64,000 nucleotides of DNA from Thermomonas brevis (GCF_014395425.1 NZ_CP060711.1:3100001-3164000), one strand, 5' to 3'. Positions 52,058 to 61,597 are shown, numbered from the stretch's first letter. The notes: a model not told the origin generated them from the letters alone. Numbers and translations are program-made.

Positions 52058-52943
52058 CTACGTTTCGAACTCCTTGAAAAAATTGCCGTCCAGTTCATAG
52101 GTCGTGACGGGACGAAGCCCTAGTTCCAAGTGCGCAAGCATGTCGATCAGCTTGTCGCCATCAATCAGTTCGATGGGCGGGACGCCATCGCGATTGGCTT
52201 CCCGTCGTGCTTCTGTGGTGAACGTCCCGGTTGTCAGGATGATGCCTTTGTCGGCGCGGCCAGCCATCGCTCCCCCGGAAGTCACGAACTTGCGATGGCG
52301 TGACCGATGCTGAGGTGTAGCGTTTGCATTGAAACAGCACTTTGAAGGTGACGAGTGGATTGATCTGCAAAGTGCCATAACCGTCGATGCCGCCATCATT
52401 GCTCTTGCCGGTGACGACAACCTGCGTGAACCCTGCTTCTCTCAACAAGCGTTGAGAGAGTCGTTCAAAACCCGCTGATGGCAAGGCGGTGAGGCGTTTA
52501 AGCGCCTCGCTTCGGTAGTCACTTGCTGGCGATTCCTGTGTGCTTGCAACTTCCGAAGTGGGTTCGATCTTTTCTTTGGAGCGGCTACCGCGTCTGCGCT
52601 CTTGATCGATTTTTACCCAACGCAGGAAGATTTCTCTGGACTGCTCGTGGCTCAGGGACGATTTTTGCCCTTTTTCAGTCAGGCTCCAGACGCCCCGCTT
52701 CGAAGAGTCGAGATATCCGTCGCGGGTCAGATAGAACCTCGCCCATGCAACTTGATTCTTGAAGCGAGGTTGTCCGGAGGGAATCAGCTCGTTTTGAGCC
52801 TTGTCGGATACGTTCAGATCAATAGCGATCTGATCGACTACTTCATCAGGCGTGCCTGAACCGCCCAGCTTTCGCAAGGCATCAAGCAGCGGGCCAAACC
52901 AATTGATGAATTGTGCGCCTTCGGATTTCTTCTGCGATGCCAT
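52058..52943 (-). pseudogene. mrr: Mrr-type restriction endonuclease, frameshifted
   Basis: An Mrr-like, methylation-dependent restriction protein in two frames. The first (from ATG 52943) has the N-terminal winged-helix region (FINWFGPLLDALRKLGGSGT) and most of the nuclease domain: LPSAGFERLSQRLLREAGF, SNDGGIDGYGTL, VLFQCKRYT, ending VRDFRG. The second frame continues AMAGRADKGIILTTGTFTTE ... LELGLRPVTTYELDGNFFKEF. The switch occurs at a run of five G (C at 52272-52276 on the + strand); four G would restore one frame of 294 residues. The catalytic QCK is before the break, but the fold would be incomplete. Confidence 0.88.
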
Positions 52944-52963
52944 GGTCTGTTCCGTAGAACTTC

Positions 52964-54361
52964 TCAAAGAACTTCAGACGCATAATCCGCCAGCCGCGAC
53001 CGCTCCCCGCGCCGCAGCGTCACGTGCGCGCTGTGCAGCCAGTTCTTGAAACGATCCACCGCGTAGGTCAGGCCGGAGGTGGTTTCGGTGAGGTAGGGCG
53101 TGTCGATCTGTTCGACGTTGCCGAGGCAGACGATCTTGGTGCCCGGGCCGGCGCGGGTGATCAGGGTCTTCATCTGCTTGGGCGTGAGGTTCTGCGCCTC
53201 GTCCAGAATCAGGTAGCGCGACAGGAACGTGCGCCCGCGCATGAAATTCATCGAGCGGATCTTGATGCGCGAGGCCAGCAGGTCGTTGGTCGCCGCGCGG
53301 CCCCAGCTGCCGCCTTCCTGGTTGTGGGTCAGCACTTCCAGGTTGTCGGTCAGCGCGCCCATCCACGGGGTCATCTTTTCCTCCTCGGTGCCAGGCAGGA
53401 AGCCGATGTCCTCGCCGACGCTGACGGTGGCGCGGGTCATGATGATCTCGCGGTAGCGCTGCTGGTCCATCGTCTGCGCAAGGCCCGCCGCCAGCGCCAG
53501 CAGGGTCTTGCCGGTGCCGGCGGTGCCGAGCAGGGAGACGAAATCGATGTCCGGATCCATCAGCGCGTTGAGGGCGAAGTTCTGCTCGCGGTTGCGCGCG
53601 GTGATGCCCCAGACCGAGTGCTGGCTGTGGCGGAAGTCGTCGACGATGCGCAGCGTCACCTTGTCACCGTCGGTCTTGACCACCTTTAGTTCGGACTGCT
53701 CGTCGCCCGGCAGAAAGGCGAACTGGTTGGGATGCCAGTCCTCGTCGTCGGTGCGGGTGATCTCGTAGTAGGTGCGGCCCTTGTCGGTCCACGACTTCAG
53801 GTCCTTGCCGTGGCGCTGCCAGAAGTCCTCGGGCAGCTGTGTGGCGCCGGTGTAGAGCAGGCTGAAATCGTCAAGCGCGCGGTCGTTCTCGTAGTCCTCG
53901 CTGACGATGCCGGCGATCGAGGCCTTGATCCGCAGGTTGATGTCCTTGGACACGAACACCACCGGCGTCTCCGGCTCGGACTGCTTCAGCACCAGGATCG
54001 CGCCGAGGATGTTGTTGTCCGGGATGACCGTGCCGAAGCGCTTGCCGGCGTCGAAGTCGCCGGTCTGGAAGCGCAGCTTGCCGACGCTCTCCGCGCCGCG
54101 CAGCTGCAGGCCCTGTGGGCGCACCAGCGCGATGCCGTTGTGCACGTCGGCGCTGCCGTGCGCTTCGATCAGTTCGTTGAGGAAGCGGCTGACCTGGCGC
54201 GCGTTGCGGCTGGCTTCGGACGTGCCTTTCTTGCCGTTGTCCAGTTCCTCCATCACCTGCATCGGCAGGTAGACATCGTGTTCCTCGAACTTGAACAGCG
54301 CGGTGGGGTCGTGCATCAGCACGTTGGTGTCGAGGACGTAGATGCGCTTGCTCCGGGTCAT
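52964..54361 (-). CDS. PhoH2-like protein (PIN domain + PhoH ATPase)
   Basis: A 465-residue protein with an N-terminal PIN nuclease domain (YVLDTNVLMHDPTALFKF; VVFVSKDINLRIKA) and a C-terminal PhoH ATPase (Walker A LLGTAGTGKTLLAL, MTRATVSVGEDIGFLPGT, Walker B YLILDEAQN, RAGPGTKIVCLGN). PhoH2 proteins unwind and cut RNA. It is a common single-copy core gene; the mrr gene lies 20 bases further. Confidence 0.92.
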   Translation of the reverse strand: MTRSKRIYVLDTNVLMHDPTALFKFEEHDVYLPMQVMEELDNGKKGTSEASRNARQVSRFLNELIEAHGSADVHNGIALVRPQGLQLRGAESVGKLRFQTGDFDAGKRFGTVIPDNNILGAILVLKQSEPETPVVFVSKDINLRIKASIAGIVSEDYENDRALDDFSLLYTGATQLPEDFWQRHGKDLKSWTDKGRTYYEITRTDDEDWHPNQFAFLPGDEQSELKVVKTDGDKVTLRIVDDFRHSQHSVWGITARNREQNFALNALMDPDIDFVSLLGTAGTGKTLLALAAGLAQTMDQQRYREIIMTRATVSVGEDIGFLPGTEEEKMTPWMGALTDNLEVLTHNQEGGSWGRAATNDLLASRIKIRSMNFMRGRTFLSRYLILDEAQNLTPKQMKTLITRAGPGTKIVCLGNVEQIDTPYLTETTSGLTYAVDRFKNWLHSAHVTLRRGERSRLADYASEVL

Positions 54362-54467
54362 GCGGAAATCCCTTCGGTCGGACAGCAGCGGGCCACCGCG
54401 TCCCGCGAAGCGGGGCAGTGGGTGAGGAGGAGCGGTTTGCGCGCCACCGGCGCGCGCGACGACGAAC

Positions 54468-54488
54468 GCCCGGCGCGCTGCGCCGGGC
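54468..54488 (-). terminator. GC hairpin after bcp (weak terminator candidate)
   Basis: A 9-bp perfect stem GCCCGGCGC / GCGCCGGGC with a 3-base loop, 24 bases after the bcp stop on the - strand and before the phoH-like gene. No T-run follows, so termination here is uncertain. Confidence 0.35.
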
Positions 54489-54512
54489 CGGACGGGGTGA
54501 AAGCAGGGCCGG

Positions 54513-54983
54513 TCACTTGGCTTGTTCGGCCTTCAATGCGTCGAACACGGCCTGCGCGTGGCCGGGGACCTTCACCGGCTGCCATTTCTGGCGGACCGTG
54601 CCGGCGGGGTCGATCAGGAAGGTGCTGCGGACGATGCCGACGTATTCGCGGCCATAGAGCTTCTTCGGCTGGACGACGCCGAACGCGTCGCATACGGCGC
54701 CGTCTGTATCGCTGACCAGATCGAACTTGAAGCCCTGCTTGGCGCAGAAGTTCCGGTGCGACTTGAGCGAATCCTTCGACACGCCCAGCACCACCGCATC
54801 GGCGCGCTTGAACTTCGGCAGCAGGGCGTTGAAGTCCAGCCCCTCGGTGGTGCAGCCGGGGGTGGAATCCTTGGGATAGAAGTACAGCACCAGCCAGTTG
54901 CCGGCGTAGTCGCCGAGCGTGGCGGGCTTGTCGCTGGAGAGCGAAAGGGGCAGGTCGGGGATGCGGTCGCCGGTGTCGATCAT
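54513..54983 (-). CDS. bcp: Bcp-type thioredoxin-dependent peroxiredoxin
   Basis: A 156-residue PrxQ/Bcp peroxiredoxin that reduces hydroperoxides. The peroxidatic Cys is in YPKDSTPGCTTEG. The second Cys found five residues later in E. coli Bcp is replaced by Leu (GCTTEGLDF), so the reducing step may use another Cys (NFCAKQG or AVCDAFG). Start 54983; gcvR ends 5 bases upstream, so both are probably co-transcribed. Confidence 0.92.
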   Translation of the reverse strand: MIDTGDRIPDLPLSLSSDKPATLGDYAGNWLVLYFYPKDSTPGCTTEGLDFNALLPKFKRADAVVLGVSKDSLKSHRNFCAKQGFKFDLVSDTDGAVCDAFGVVQPKKLYGREYVGIVRSTFLIDPAGTVRQKWQPVKVPGHAQAVFDALKAEQAK

Positions 54984-54988
54984 CGACG

Positions 54989-55552
54989 TCAGTATTTCAT
55001 CGGATCCATGATCGCGTCGAGGTTCAGGTGGTCGCAGAACTCGAGGAAATCGTCGCGCAGCGCGGCGATGTGCATGTCCGCCGGCACGCCGATGGTCAGC
55101 TGCGCGGAGAACATGTCGGCCCCGGTCTGCATCGCCCGGTAGCGCGAGCAGTGCAGGCTCTCGATGGTGATGCCTTGGTGGTCGAAGAAGTCGGCCAGCT
55201 GGAACAGGATGCCCGGCTTGTCGGCGGCGATCACCTCGACCACGTAGGGCAGCAGGCTGGATTGCAGCGGCTTGGGGCCGGTGCGGTACCAGACCAGCTT
55301 CAGGCCTTCCTCGCGCTCCAGCTTGGTCAGCATGGTCTCGAGCTTGGCCACGGCGTCCCACGAGCCGGTGACCAGCGCGGTGACCGAGACATCGCGCCCC
55401 ACCGTCGCCAGCCGCGTGTCGACCAGGTTGCAGCCGGAGTCGGCGATGCGGCGGGTGACCGCCAGCAGCGGCGACTGCGGATGCGTGGTGTACGCATTGA
55501 TCAGCAGGTGGTTTTCGTTCGGCTGGGGCCGGGGAGCGGCGGTCTTGCTCAA
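54989..55552 (-). CDS. gcvR: GcvR-type ACT-domain regulator
   Basis: A 187-residue protein with two ACT domains: [38 protein letters not shown] and [32 protein letters not shown]. GcvR-type proteins bind glycine and inhibit the glycine cleavage activator GcvA. No ATG lies at the family start; TTG 55552 (TTGAGCAAGACC) fits, although no clear ribosome site is seen. Longer frames (ATG at 55840 and others) overlap dapA. Expressed divergently from dapA. Confidence 0.82.
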   Translation of the reverse strand: MSKTAAPRPQPNENHLLINAYTTHPQSPLLAVTRRIADSGCNLVDTRLATVGRDVSVTALVTGSWDAVAKLETMLTKLEREEGLKLVWYRTGPKPLQSSLLPYVVEVIAADKPGILFQLADFFDHQGITIESLHCSRYRAMQTGADMFSAQLTIGVPADMHIAALRDDFLEFCDHLNLDAIMDPMKY

Positions 55553-55703
55553 AGCGGGGAATTCCGGAACGGTGGGAAATGCCGCCAGCGCATGGCCGCA
55601 TGGCCGCCAGCATACTTGCCGGCGCTTTCGAGCCGCAAGTAAGATCAAGGTCATCCCCACCTTGCGCCGCGCCCCGCGCCGCGCCTTGCCCGAGCCTTCC
55701 CCC

Positions 55704-56606
55704 TTGCGACTTTCCGGCAGCATCACCGCCCTGGCGACGCCGTTCACGGCTGCCGGCGACATCGATTTCCCCGCCTGGGAGCGCCTGCTGCAGGCGCAGC
55801 TGGACGCGGGCACGCAGGCGGTGGTGGTGGCTGGCTCCACCGGCGAGGCCGCCGCGCTGTTCGACGAGGAATACGACCGCCTGCTGTCCAGCGCGGTGGC
55901 GTTCTACGCGGGCCGCATGCCGGTGTTGGCCGGCACCGGCCAGTCCAACACCGCCAAGACCATCTTGTTCAACCGCCGCGTGGCCGCGCTGGGCGCGGAC
56001 GCCGCGCTGGTGGTCACGCCGCCCTATGTGCGGCCCACCCAGGCCGGCCTGCTGGCGCATTTCCGCGCGGTAGCCGACGAGGGCGGGCTGCCGGTGGTGC
56101 TGTACAACGTGCCCGGCCGCACCGGCTGCGACCTGCTGCCGGAAACCGCCGGCGAGCTGTCGCTGCACTCGGACATCATTGGCATCAAGGAAGCGCGCGC
56201 CGACGCCGAGCGCATGCAGGCGCTGCTGCCGTTCCGGCGCGAAGGCTTCGCGGTGCTCAGCGGCGACGATCCCACCGCGGCGCGGGCGATGCTGGCCGGG
56301 GCCGACGGCGTGGTATCGGTGGCCTCGAACGTCGTGCCGGCCACGTTTCGCCGGCTGTGCGATCTCGCCCTTGGCGGCGATGCGGCCGGCGCGCAGGCGC
56401 TGGACGACGCGCTGGCCGAGCTCTACCACTTCCTCGGCGCGGAACCGAACCCGATCCCGGTGAAGGCGCTGCTGGCGCTGGACGGCATCGGCCACGGCCT
56501 GCGCCTGCCGCTGCAACCGCTATCATCCGCGCATGCCGACCAGGCCCGGCGCCTGCACGCGGTCGTCCACCAACTCGAAGAACGCAGCCGCGCCCACGCG
56601 GCCTGA
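55704..56606 (+). CDS. dapA: 4-hydroxy-tetrahydrodipicolinate synthase (DapA)
   Basis: A 300-residue class I aldolase-type enzyme of lysine/diaminopimelate synthesis. Motifs: [38 protein letters not shown], catalytic Tyr in [16 protein letters not shown], Schiff-base Lys in [11 protein letters not shown]. There is no ATG at the expected place; TTG 55704 fits the family, TTG 55686 is possible. It precedes bamC, as in E. coli (dapA-bamC). Confidence 0.92.
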   Translation: MRLSGSITALATPFTAAGDIDFPAWERLLQAQLDAGTQAVVVAGSTGEAAALFDEEYDRLLSSAVAFYAGRMPVLAGTGQSNTAKTILFNRRVAALGADAALVVTPPYVRPTQAGLLAHFRAVADEGGLPVVLYNVPGRTGCDLLPETAGELSLHSDIIGIKEARADAERMQALLPFRREGFAVLSGDDPTAARAMLAGADGVVSVASNVVPATFRRLCDLALGGDAAGAQALDDALAELYHFLGAEPNPIPVKALLALDGIGHGLRLPLQPLSSAHADQARRLHAVVHQLEERSRAHAA

Positions 56607-56618
56607 CAGGAGATCCAG

Positions 56619-57122
56619 ATGCATCGCACTTTCCGCGTGACCACGGCCGCCCCGCTCGTCGCCGTCCTGCTGGCGACCGGCCTGTCCGGCTGCCACTGGT
56701 TCAAGAAGAAGAACGAGCTGTACACGCAGAGCGCCGAAGCGCGCCCGCTGGAAGTGCCGCCGGACCTGGATCGCCCCGCCGCCGACAAGGCGATGGCGCT
56801 GCCCAGCGCGGGCAGCAGCGTCACCGCGTCCGGCGCCGCCGCCAAGCCGGCCGCACTGGGCTTCACCGCCGCGGGCGAGCGCGACGCCGTGTTCGCCAAG
56901 GTCGGCGAAGTGCTGGCCGCCACCTCCGGCGTGCAGATCGCCAGCAAGGCCGAGATCCTCGGCACCTACGACGTCGACTACATGGACGCCAAGTTCCTGG
57001 TGCGCGTGACCAAGGCCGGCGACGGTTCCTACGTCTCCGCGGTGGACCCGCGCGGCCTGCCGCCAAGCGGCGAAGCGGCGGGCAAGCTGATCGCGGCGCT
57101 GAAGGCGGCCATCGCGCCGTGA
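56619..57122 (+). CDS. bamC: BamC-like lipoprotein
   Basis: A 167-residue lipoprotein with lipobox LSGC (about residue 25). The following segment (ELYTQSAEARPLEVPPDLDR) is the BamC pattern, and a small C-terminal domain (AVFAKVGEVLAATSGVQIAS; FLVRVTKAGDGSYVSAVDPR) resembles one helix-grip module. It is much shorter than E. coli BamC (about 340), lacking one module. BamC is an accessory part of the outer-membrane protein assembly complex. The call rests on the lipoprotein start and the dapA neighbour. Confidence 0.7.
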   Translation: MHRTFRVTTAAPLVAVLLATGLSGCHWFKKKNELYTQSAEARPLEVPPDLDRPAADKAMALPSAGSSVTASGAAAKPAALGFTAAGERDAVFAKVGEVLAATSGVQIASKAEILGTYDVDYMDAKFLVRVTKAGDGSYVSAVDPRGLPPSGEAAGKLIAALKAAIAP

Positions 57123-57256
57123 TTCCAGGCTCGGCCTGAAATTGCCCCAAGGTTTGCTTGCAAGCCTTGGGGCCCGGGTCTTGGCTTCCATACCCCCTTC
57201 GCGCCCGACGCAGGGGCGCGTTTCCGGGGATCAACAAGTACATCCCGCAGCATGCA

Positions 57257-57286
57257 AAAGGGCACCGCAAGGTGCCCTTTCGTTTT
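57257..57286 (+). terminator. Rho-independent terminator after bamC
   Basis: A 10-bp perfect stem AAAGGGCACC / GGTGCCCTTT with a GCAA loop, followed by CGTTTTCG. It lies between the convergent bamC and fdxA genes. A second inverted repeat (CCCAAGG ... CCTTGGG) lies upstream at 57144-57172. The interval 57123-57304 holds no gene. Confidence 0.82.
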
Positions 57287-57304
57287 CGCCGGGTTATGGC
57301 CGGA

Positions 57305-57628
57305 TCAGCGCTCCAGCAGCGGCAGCTTGTTCGGCTTGCCGTCCCATTCCGCCGCGTCCGGCGGCGGATCCTTGCGCACGGTCAGCACCGGCCATTCCTT
57401 CGCCAGCTCGGCGTTCAGGCCGACGAAGACTTCCTGGCCCGCGGGAACGTCCTCCTCCGGGAAGATCGCGCCCACCGGGCATTCCGGCTCGCACAGGGTG
57501 CAGTCGATGCATTCGTCCGGGTCGATCACCAGGAAGTTCGGCCCTTCGTGGAAACAGTCCACCGGGCACACTTCCACGCAGTCGGTGTGCTTGCACTTGA
57601 TGCAGTTTTCGGTGACGACGAAGGGCAT
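57305..57628 (-). CDS. fdxA: 7Fe ferredoxin FdxA
   Basis: A 107-residue ferredoxin. The cysteines fit one [3Fe-4S] cluster (Cys9, Cys17, Cys50) and one [4Fe-4S] cluster (Cys21, Cys40, Cys43, Cys46): [20 protein letters not shown] and [18 protein letters not shown]. The C-terminal extension ([18 protein letters not shown]) is typical of FdxA in Proteobacteria. Confidence 0.96.
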   Translation of the reverse strand: MPFVVTENCIKCKHTDCVEVCPVDCFHEGPNFLVIDPDECIDCTLCEPECPVGAIFPEEDVPAGQEVFVGLNAELAKEWPVLTVRKDPPPDAAEWDGKPNKLPLLER

Positions 57629-57692
57629 GACGCGGAATCCGTGAGCGAGGTGGTGCGGCGCGCATAGTTTAACGCGCGCGGCGGCGCGGGGA

Positions 57693-58922
57693 TCAGTGCA
57701 GTTCGCGAAGATCCAGCCGGCGCAGGCGCGGGGCCAGCCTCGCGGTCACGCCGACCACGCCGAGGGTGACGAAGCCGCCGACGAGCATCGCCGGCACCAG
57801 CCCCAGCAGCCGGGCCATCACGCCGTCGTAGAACGCGCCCAGCTCGTTCGAGGAGCTGACGAAGATGCCGTTGATCGACGATACCCGGCCGCGCATCTCG
57901 TCCGGCGTCACCAGCTGCATGATGGTCGAGCGCATCACCACCGAGACGCCGTCGCAGACGCCGTACAGCACCAGCAGCACCGCCGACAGCCACAGGTGGC
58001 GCGACAGCGCGAACGCCATCGTGCACAGGCCGAAGCTCGCCACCGCGATCAGCAGCACGCGGCCGGCGTGGCGCTGCAGCGGGTGGCGGGTCAGCCACAA
58101 TGCGATCGCGATGGAGCCAACCGCCGGCGCCGCGCGCAGGATGCCCAGCGCCTCCGGGCCGGCGAGCAGGATGTCCTTGATGAAGGCCGGCAGCATCGAC
58201 ACCGCGCCGCCCAGCAGCACCGAGAACATGTCCAGCGCCATCGCCCCGAGCATGATCTGGTTGCCGGCGACGAAGCGCGCGCCCTCGGCGATGCTGGCGA
58301 AGATCGGGCCGCGCTGCTGCGGCAGCGCGGGTTCGGTCACCGGCATCGACAGCAGCGTGCCGGCGGCCAGCAGAGCGAAGGCGGTGCCGACCGCATAGGC
58401 CACCGGATTGCCCAGCGCGCCGACCAGCACGCCGCCCATTGCCGGGCCCAGCACCAGCCCGGTCTGGAACACCACGCTGCCGAGGCTGGCGCCGCGTCCG
58501 AACTGCTCGCGCTTGAGCACCCGCGCGAACAGCGCGTTGTAGACCGGGCCGAGGAAGGAGCGGCCGATGCCGCCCACCGCCACCGCCAAGTAGATCGGCC
58601 AGGTGCCGTGCAGCGGCAGCACGTCGGCGGCGATCAGCGCCAGCACGCCGGCGTTGATCGCGAGCAGCACGCAGGCCGCCGCGCCCAGCTTGCGCCGCGG
58701 CAGGTGGTCGACCAGGTAGCCGGAGAACGGCGCGATGCAGAAGTACGGCACCACTTCCGCCAGCCCCACCAGGCCCAGCGCCAGCGGACTTCCGGTGATC
58801 TCGTAGATGTGCCAGCCCACCGTCACCGCGACCACCTGGTAGGAGAGCAGGGTGCAGATGCGGTACAGCAGCAGCCAGCGGAAGCCGGTGCTGGCCAGCG
58901 GCGAAGCCTGTTCGGCGCTCAT
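57693..58922 (-). CDS. MFS transporter (enterobactin-exporter-like)
   Basis: A 409-residue major facilitator with about 12 membrane helices. The loop [14 protein letters not shown] after helix 2 and [20 protein letters not shown] fit the MFS_3 (EntS-like) group. The substrate is unknown. ATG 58922 overlaps the sufE stop (ATGA); an upstream open frame lies in sufE. Confidence 0.85.
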   Translation of the reverse strand: MSAEQASPLASTGFRWLLLYRICTLLSYQVVAVTVGWHIYEITGSPLALGLVGLAEVVPYFCIAPFSGYLVDHLPRRKLGAAACVLLAINAGVLALIAADVLPLHGTWPIYLAVAVGGIGRSFLGPVYNALFARVLKREQFGRGASLGSVVFQTGLVLGPAMGGVLVGALGNPVAYAVGTAFALLAAGTLLSMPVTEPALPQQRGPIFASIAEGARFVAGNQIMLGAMALDMFSVLLGGAVSMLPAFIKDILLAGPEALGILRAAPAVGSIAIALWLTRHPLQRHAGRVLLIAVASFGLCTMAFALSRHLWLSAVLLVLYGVCDGVSVVMRSTIMQLVTPDEMRGRVSSINGIFVSSSNELGAFYDGVMARLLGLVPAMLVGGFVTLGVVGVTARLAPRLRRLDLRELH

Positions 58923-59361
58923 CCCGGCAGGACGGCGCGGGCGCGCTCGCGGATGAAGGCCAGCAGCGCGGCCAGCCCGTTGCTGCGGGTCGGCGACAGG
59001 TGCTTGGCCAGGCCGATGTGGCCGATGTAGTCCGGTTCGGTGGCGAGGATTTCCGCCGCGCCGCGTCCCGAGTAGACGCGCAGCGCCAGGTACACCAGCC
59101 CCGAGACGATGGCCGAGTCGCTGGCCGCGTGGAACACCAGCCGGTCGGCGTCGCCCTCGGCCACGATCCACACCAGCGACTGGCAGCCGTGCAGGCGGTG
59201 CTCCTCGGTCTTCCACGCGTCCGGGAATGCGGGCAGCTTGCGGCCGAGGTCGATCAGGTACTGGTAGCGCTCCGACCAGTCGCCGAAGAAGCCGAATTCG
59301 TCGGCGATGGCGGCCTGCGCGTCGGCGGCGGTGGGTTCGAGGGGGAGGGGGAATCGGTCAC
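58919..59361 (-). pseudogene. sufE: SufE sulfur-acceptor protein, start region frameshifted
   Basis: SufE takes sulfur from the cysteine desulfurase SufS for Fe-S cluster assembly. The main frame has DEFGFFGDWSERYQYLIDLG, RKLPAFPDAWKTEEHRLHGC with the active Cys in GCQS, and the usual C-terminus. That frame has no start codon between the upstream stop and the conserved part. GTG 59361 (VTDSP...) is in the next frame; one extra C in the run at 59347-59351 or 59341-59345 (G on the + strand) would give MTDSPLPLEPTAADAQ and a 147-residue protein with Cys60 as active site. Either a sequencing error or a frame break. Confidence 0.82.
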
Positions 59362-59383
59362 TGTTGTTCCTGTTCTAGCCTCT

Positions 59384-59489
59384 ACTCCCCTCGGGAGAGG
59401 GATTGAGGGTGGGTTCTGGCGTGTGCGGTGTCGCCGGCTTCGCCGAACCCTCATCCGCCCTGCGGGCACCTTCTCCCGGTGGGAGAAGG
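59384..59489. repeat. Intergenic two-hairpin repeat between sufE and cysS
   Basis: Contains CTCCCctcGGGAG (59385-59397), the pair GGGTTC / GAACCC, and a perfect hairpin CTTCTCCC-ggt-GGGAGAAG (59470-59488). The CACCTTCTCCCGGTGGGAGA type is a common intergenic repeat in this group. It fills the 132-base gap between two genes of the same direction. Confidence 0.7.
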
Positions 59490-59493
59490 AAAA

Positions 59494-60885
59494 TCAAGCG
59501 CGCTTCCAGCGCACGCCCTGCGGCGTGTCTTCCAGCAGGATACCTTCGCCGGCCAGCTGGTCGCGGATCGCGTCGGCGCGGGCGAAGTCGCGCGACTTCT
59601 TCGCTTCGATGCGTTCGTCGATCAGCGCCTGGATGCGCGCGTCGTCGTCGCTGCCGGCGCCGCGCGCGAACCAGGCCGCCGGCGCCTGCTGCAGCAGGCC
59701 GAGCACGCGGCCCGCGCCCAGCAGCTGCGACTTCAGCGCAGCCTTTTCCTCGTTCGATGCGGCCTTGCGCGCCTCGCCTGCGATGCGGGCGATTTCGGCC
59801 AGCGCCGCCGGCGTGTTGAGGTCGTCGTCCAGCGCGGCTTCGACGCTGGCGGGAATCGCGGCGTCGGCCTCGACGTCGCCGAGGTCGCGCAGCGTCCCGT
59901 ACAGCCGGTCCAGTGTGCGCACGCTCTGTTCGATCAGTCCGTCCGACCACTCCAGCGGCTGCCGGTAATGCGCGCTCAGCAGCGCGTAGCGCAGCGCTTC
60001 CGGCGGATGCGCGCGCACCAGGTCGTGCACGCGCTGGATGTTGCCCACCGACTTCGCCATCTTGGCGCCGCCGAAATTGAGCATGCCGTTGTGCAGCCAC
60101 CAGCGCGCGAAGACCGCGCCGCCGTGGGCGCACTCGCTCTGCGCGACCTCGTTCTCGTGGTGCGGGAACTGCAGGTCGACGCCGCCGGCGTGGATGTCGA
60201 TGGTCGGCCCCAGGTGCGCCTCGGCCATCGCCGAGCATTCGATGTGCCAGCCGGGACGGCCGCGGCCCCAGGGAGACTCCCAACCGGGCAGGTCGTCGGT
60301 CGAGGGCTTCCAAAGCACGAAGTCGCCGGGATCGCGCTTGTACGGGGCGACCTCGATGCGCGCGCCGGCCAGCATGTCCTCGGTGTCGCGGCGCGAGAGC
60401 TTGCCGTAGCCGTCGAAGCTCGCCACCGAGAACAGCACGTGGCCTTCCGCCGCGTAGGCGTGGCCGTCAGCGACCAGGCGCTCGATCATCGCGACGATCT
60501 GCGCGATGTGCTTCGTGGCCTCGGGCTCGATGTCGGGCGCGAACTCGCCGGTCACACCCAGCGCCGCCATGTCCTCGCGGTAGGCGGCGGCGTACTTGTC
60601 GGTGATCGCGGTGATCGGCGCGCCCAGCGCCTTCGCCGCCGCGTTGATCTTGTCGTCCACGTCGGTGATGTTGCGCGCGTAGCGCAGGCCGCCGAAGCGG
60701 CGGCGCAGCAGCGCGGCCAGCACGCCGAACACCACCGGCCCGCGCGCGTTGCCGATATGCACGTAGTTGTAGACGGTGGGGCCGCAGACGTACATCGTCG
60801 GGCAATCGGGCACGAGCGGCGCGAACGGCTCGACCCGGCGGCTCAGGGTGTTGTAGAGGCTCAGCGGGCTGGAAGACGGCGTCAT
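59494..60885 (-). CDS. cysS: Cysteinyl-tRNA synthetase
   Basis: A 463-residue class I synthetase. The zinc-binding Cys and HIGH-type motif are in [20 protein letters not shown] (HIGN); the other zinc residues in [15 protein letters not shown] and [12 protein letters not shown]; the KMSKS motif is KMAKS ([11 protein letters not shown]). The Ser-to-Ala change is uncommon but tolerated in some synthetases. Essential gene, so the frame is expected to be intact, and it is. Confidence 0.97.
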   Translation of the reverse strand: MTPSSSPLSLYNTLSRRVEPFAPLVPDCPTMYVCGPTVYNYVHIGNARGPVVFGVLAALLRRRFGGLRYARNITDVDDKINAAAKALGAPITAITDKYAAAYREDMAALGVTGEFAPDIEPEATKHIAQIVAMIERLVADGHAYAAEGHVLFSVASFDGYGKLSRRDTEDMLAGARIEVAPYKRDPGDFVLWKPSTDDLPGWESPWGRGRPGWHIECSAMAEAHLGPTIDIHAGGVDLQFPHHENEVAQSECAHGGAVFARWWLHNGMLNFGGAKMAKSVGNIQRVHDLVRAHPPEALRYALLSAHYRQPLEWSDGLIEQSVRTLDRLYGTLRDLGDVEADAAIPASVEAALDDDLNTPAALAEIARIAGEARKAASNEEKAALKSQLLGAGRVLGLLQQAPAAWFARGAGSDDDARIQALIDERIEAKKSRDFARADAIRDQLAGEGILLEDTPQGVRWKRA

Positions 60886-60989
60886 GGCGGCGGATGCGTG
60901 GGGTGCGCCATTGTAGCGGGGCGGCCGGGCGGGCCGCCGCGACAGCGACGATTCAGGCGCTCATGGCGGCATCCCGATAAACTTTCGTT

Positions 60990-61424
60990 ATGTGCCTGTC
61001 CCGATGCCTTGCCGCGCTGTGCCTGCCTGCGAGCCTGCTCGCGGTGGCGCCGGCGTCCGCGCAGGAGCCGCCGCGCGAGATCGTGCTGCCGGTCGAGAAC
61101 GTGCGCTACGACTACGCGCAGGTGCTGTCGGTGCGCCCGGTCTACCAGATCCTGCGCACCACCAGCATGGAACAGGTCTGCGACTCGCGCGAGCCGGCCA
61201 TCAGCGCGACGCTGGCGCGGGTGATGAACGCGGTGCGCAACAAGGCGGCGCCCACGCAGGGGCAGAACTGCCGGATGGAACCGGTGGCGAAGGAGCACCG
61301 CCGCACCATCGCCTACGACGTCGACTACATGTACCGCGGCAGCAAGTTCCGCACCCGCATGGACCGCGACCCCGGCAACCGCCTGCGCATCCGCATCTCG
61401 ATTTCCCCGCACCCCTTCGACTGA
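60990..61424 (+). CDS. Exported hypothetical protein related to glycine-zipper surface proteins
   Basis: A 144-residue protein with a signal peptide (AALCLPASLLAVAPASAQ). The N-terminal segment (YDYAQVLSVRPVYQILRTTS) and the C-terminal segment (IAYDVDYMYRGSKFRTRMDR, DPGNRLRIRISISP) resemble the two flanks of glycine-zipper 2TM (17 kDa antigen-like) proteins, but the glycine zipper between them is absent. Two cysteines (VCDSRE; NCRMEP) could form a disulfide. Function unknown. Confidence 0.7.
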   Translation: MCLSRCLAALCLPASLLAVAPASAQEPPREIVLPVENVRYDYAQVLSVRPVYQILRTTSMEQVCDSREPAISATLARVMNAVRNKAAPTQGQNCRMEPVAKEHRRTIAYDVDYMYRGSKFRTRMDRDPGNRLRIRISISPHPFD

Positions 61425-61597
61425 TCGCTTGCGCCGGCCCGCCCGGCATGCGAGCATGCGCCCCGATGCACGCCCACCTCGCCACGCGCCACGCTGACAC
61501 CGCCCGGATGGCCTCCGGCATGACGTCGCGCGCGCGCCGACCGGAACCCTCACATCCCGCTGGGTAATCCGGATCGCGTCATCGTGCTTCACCTCCG

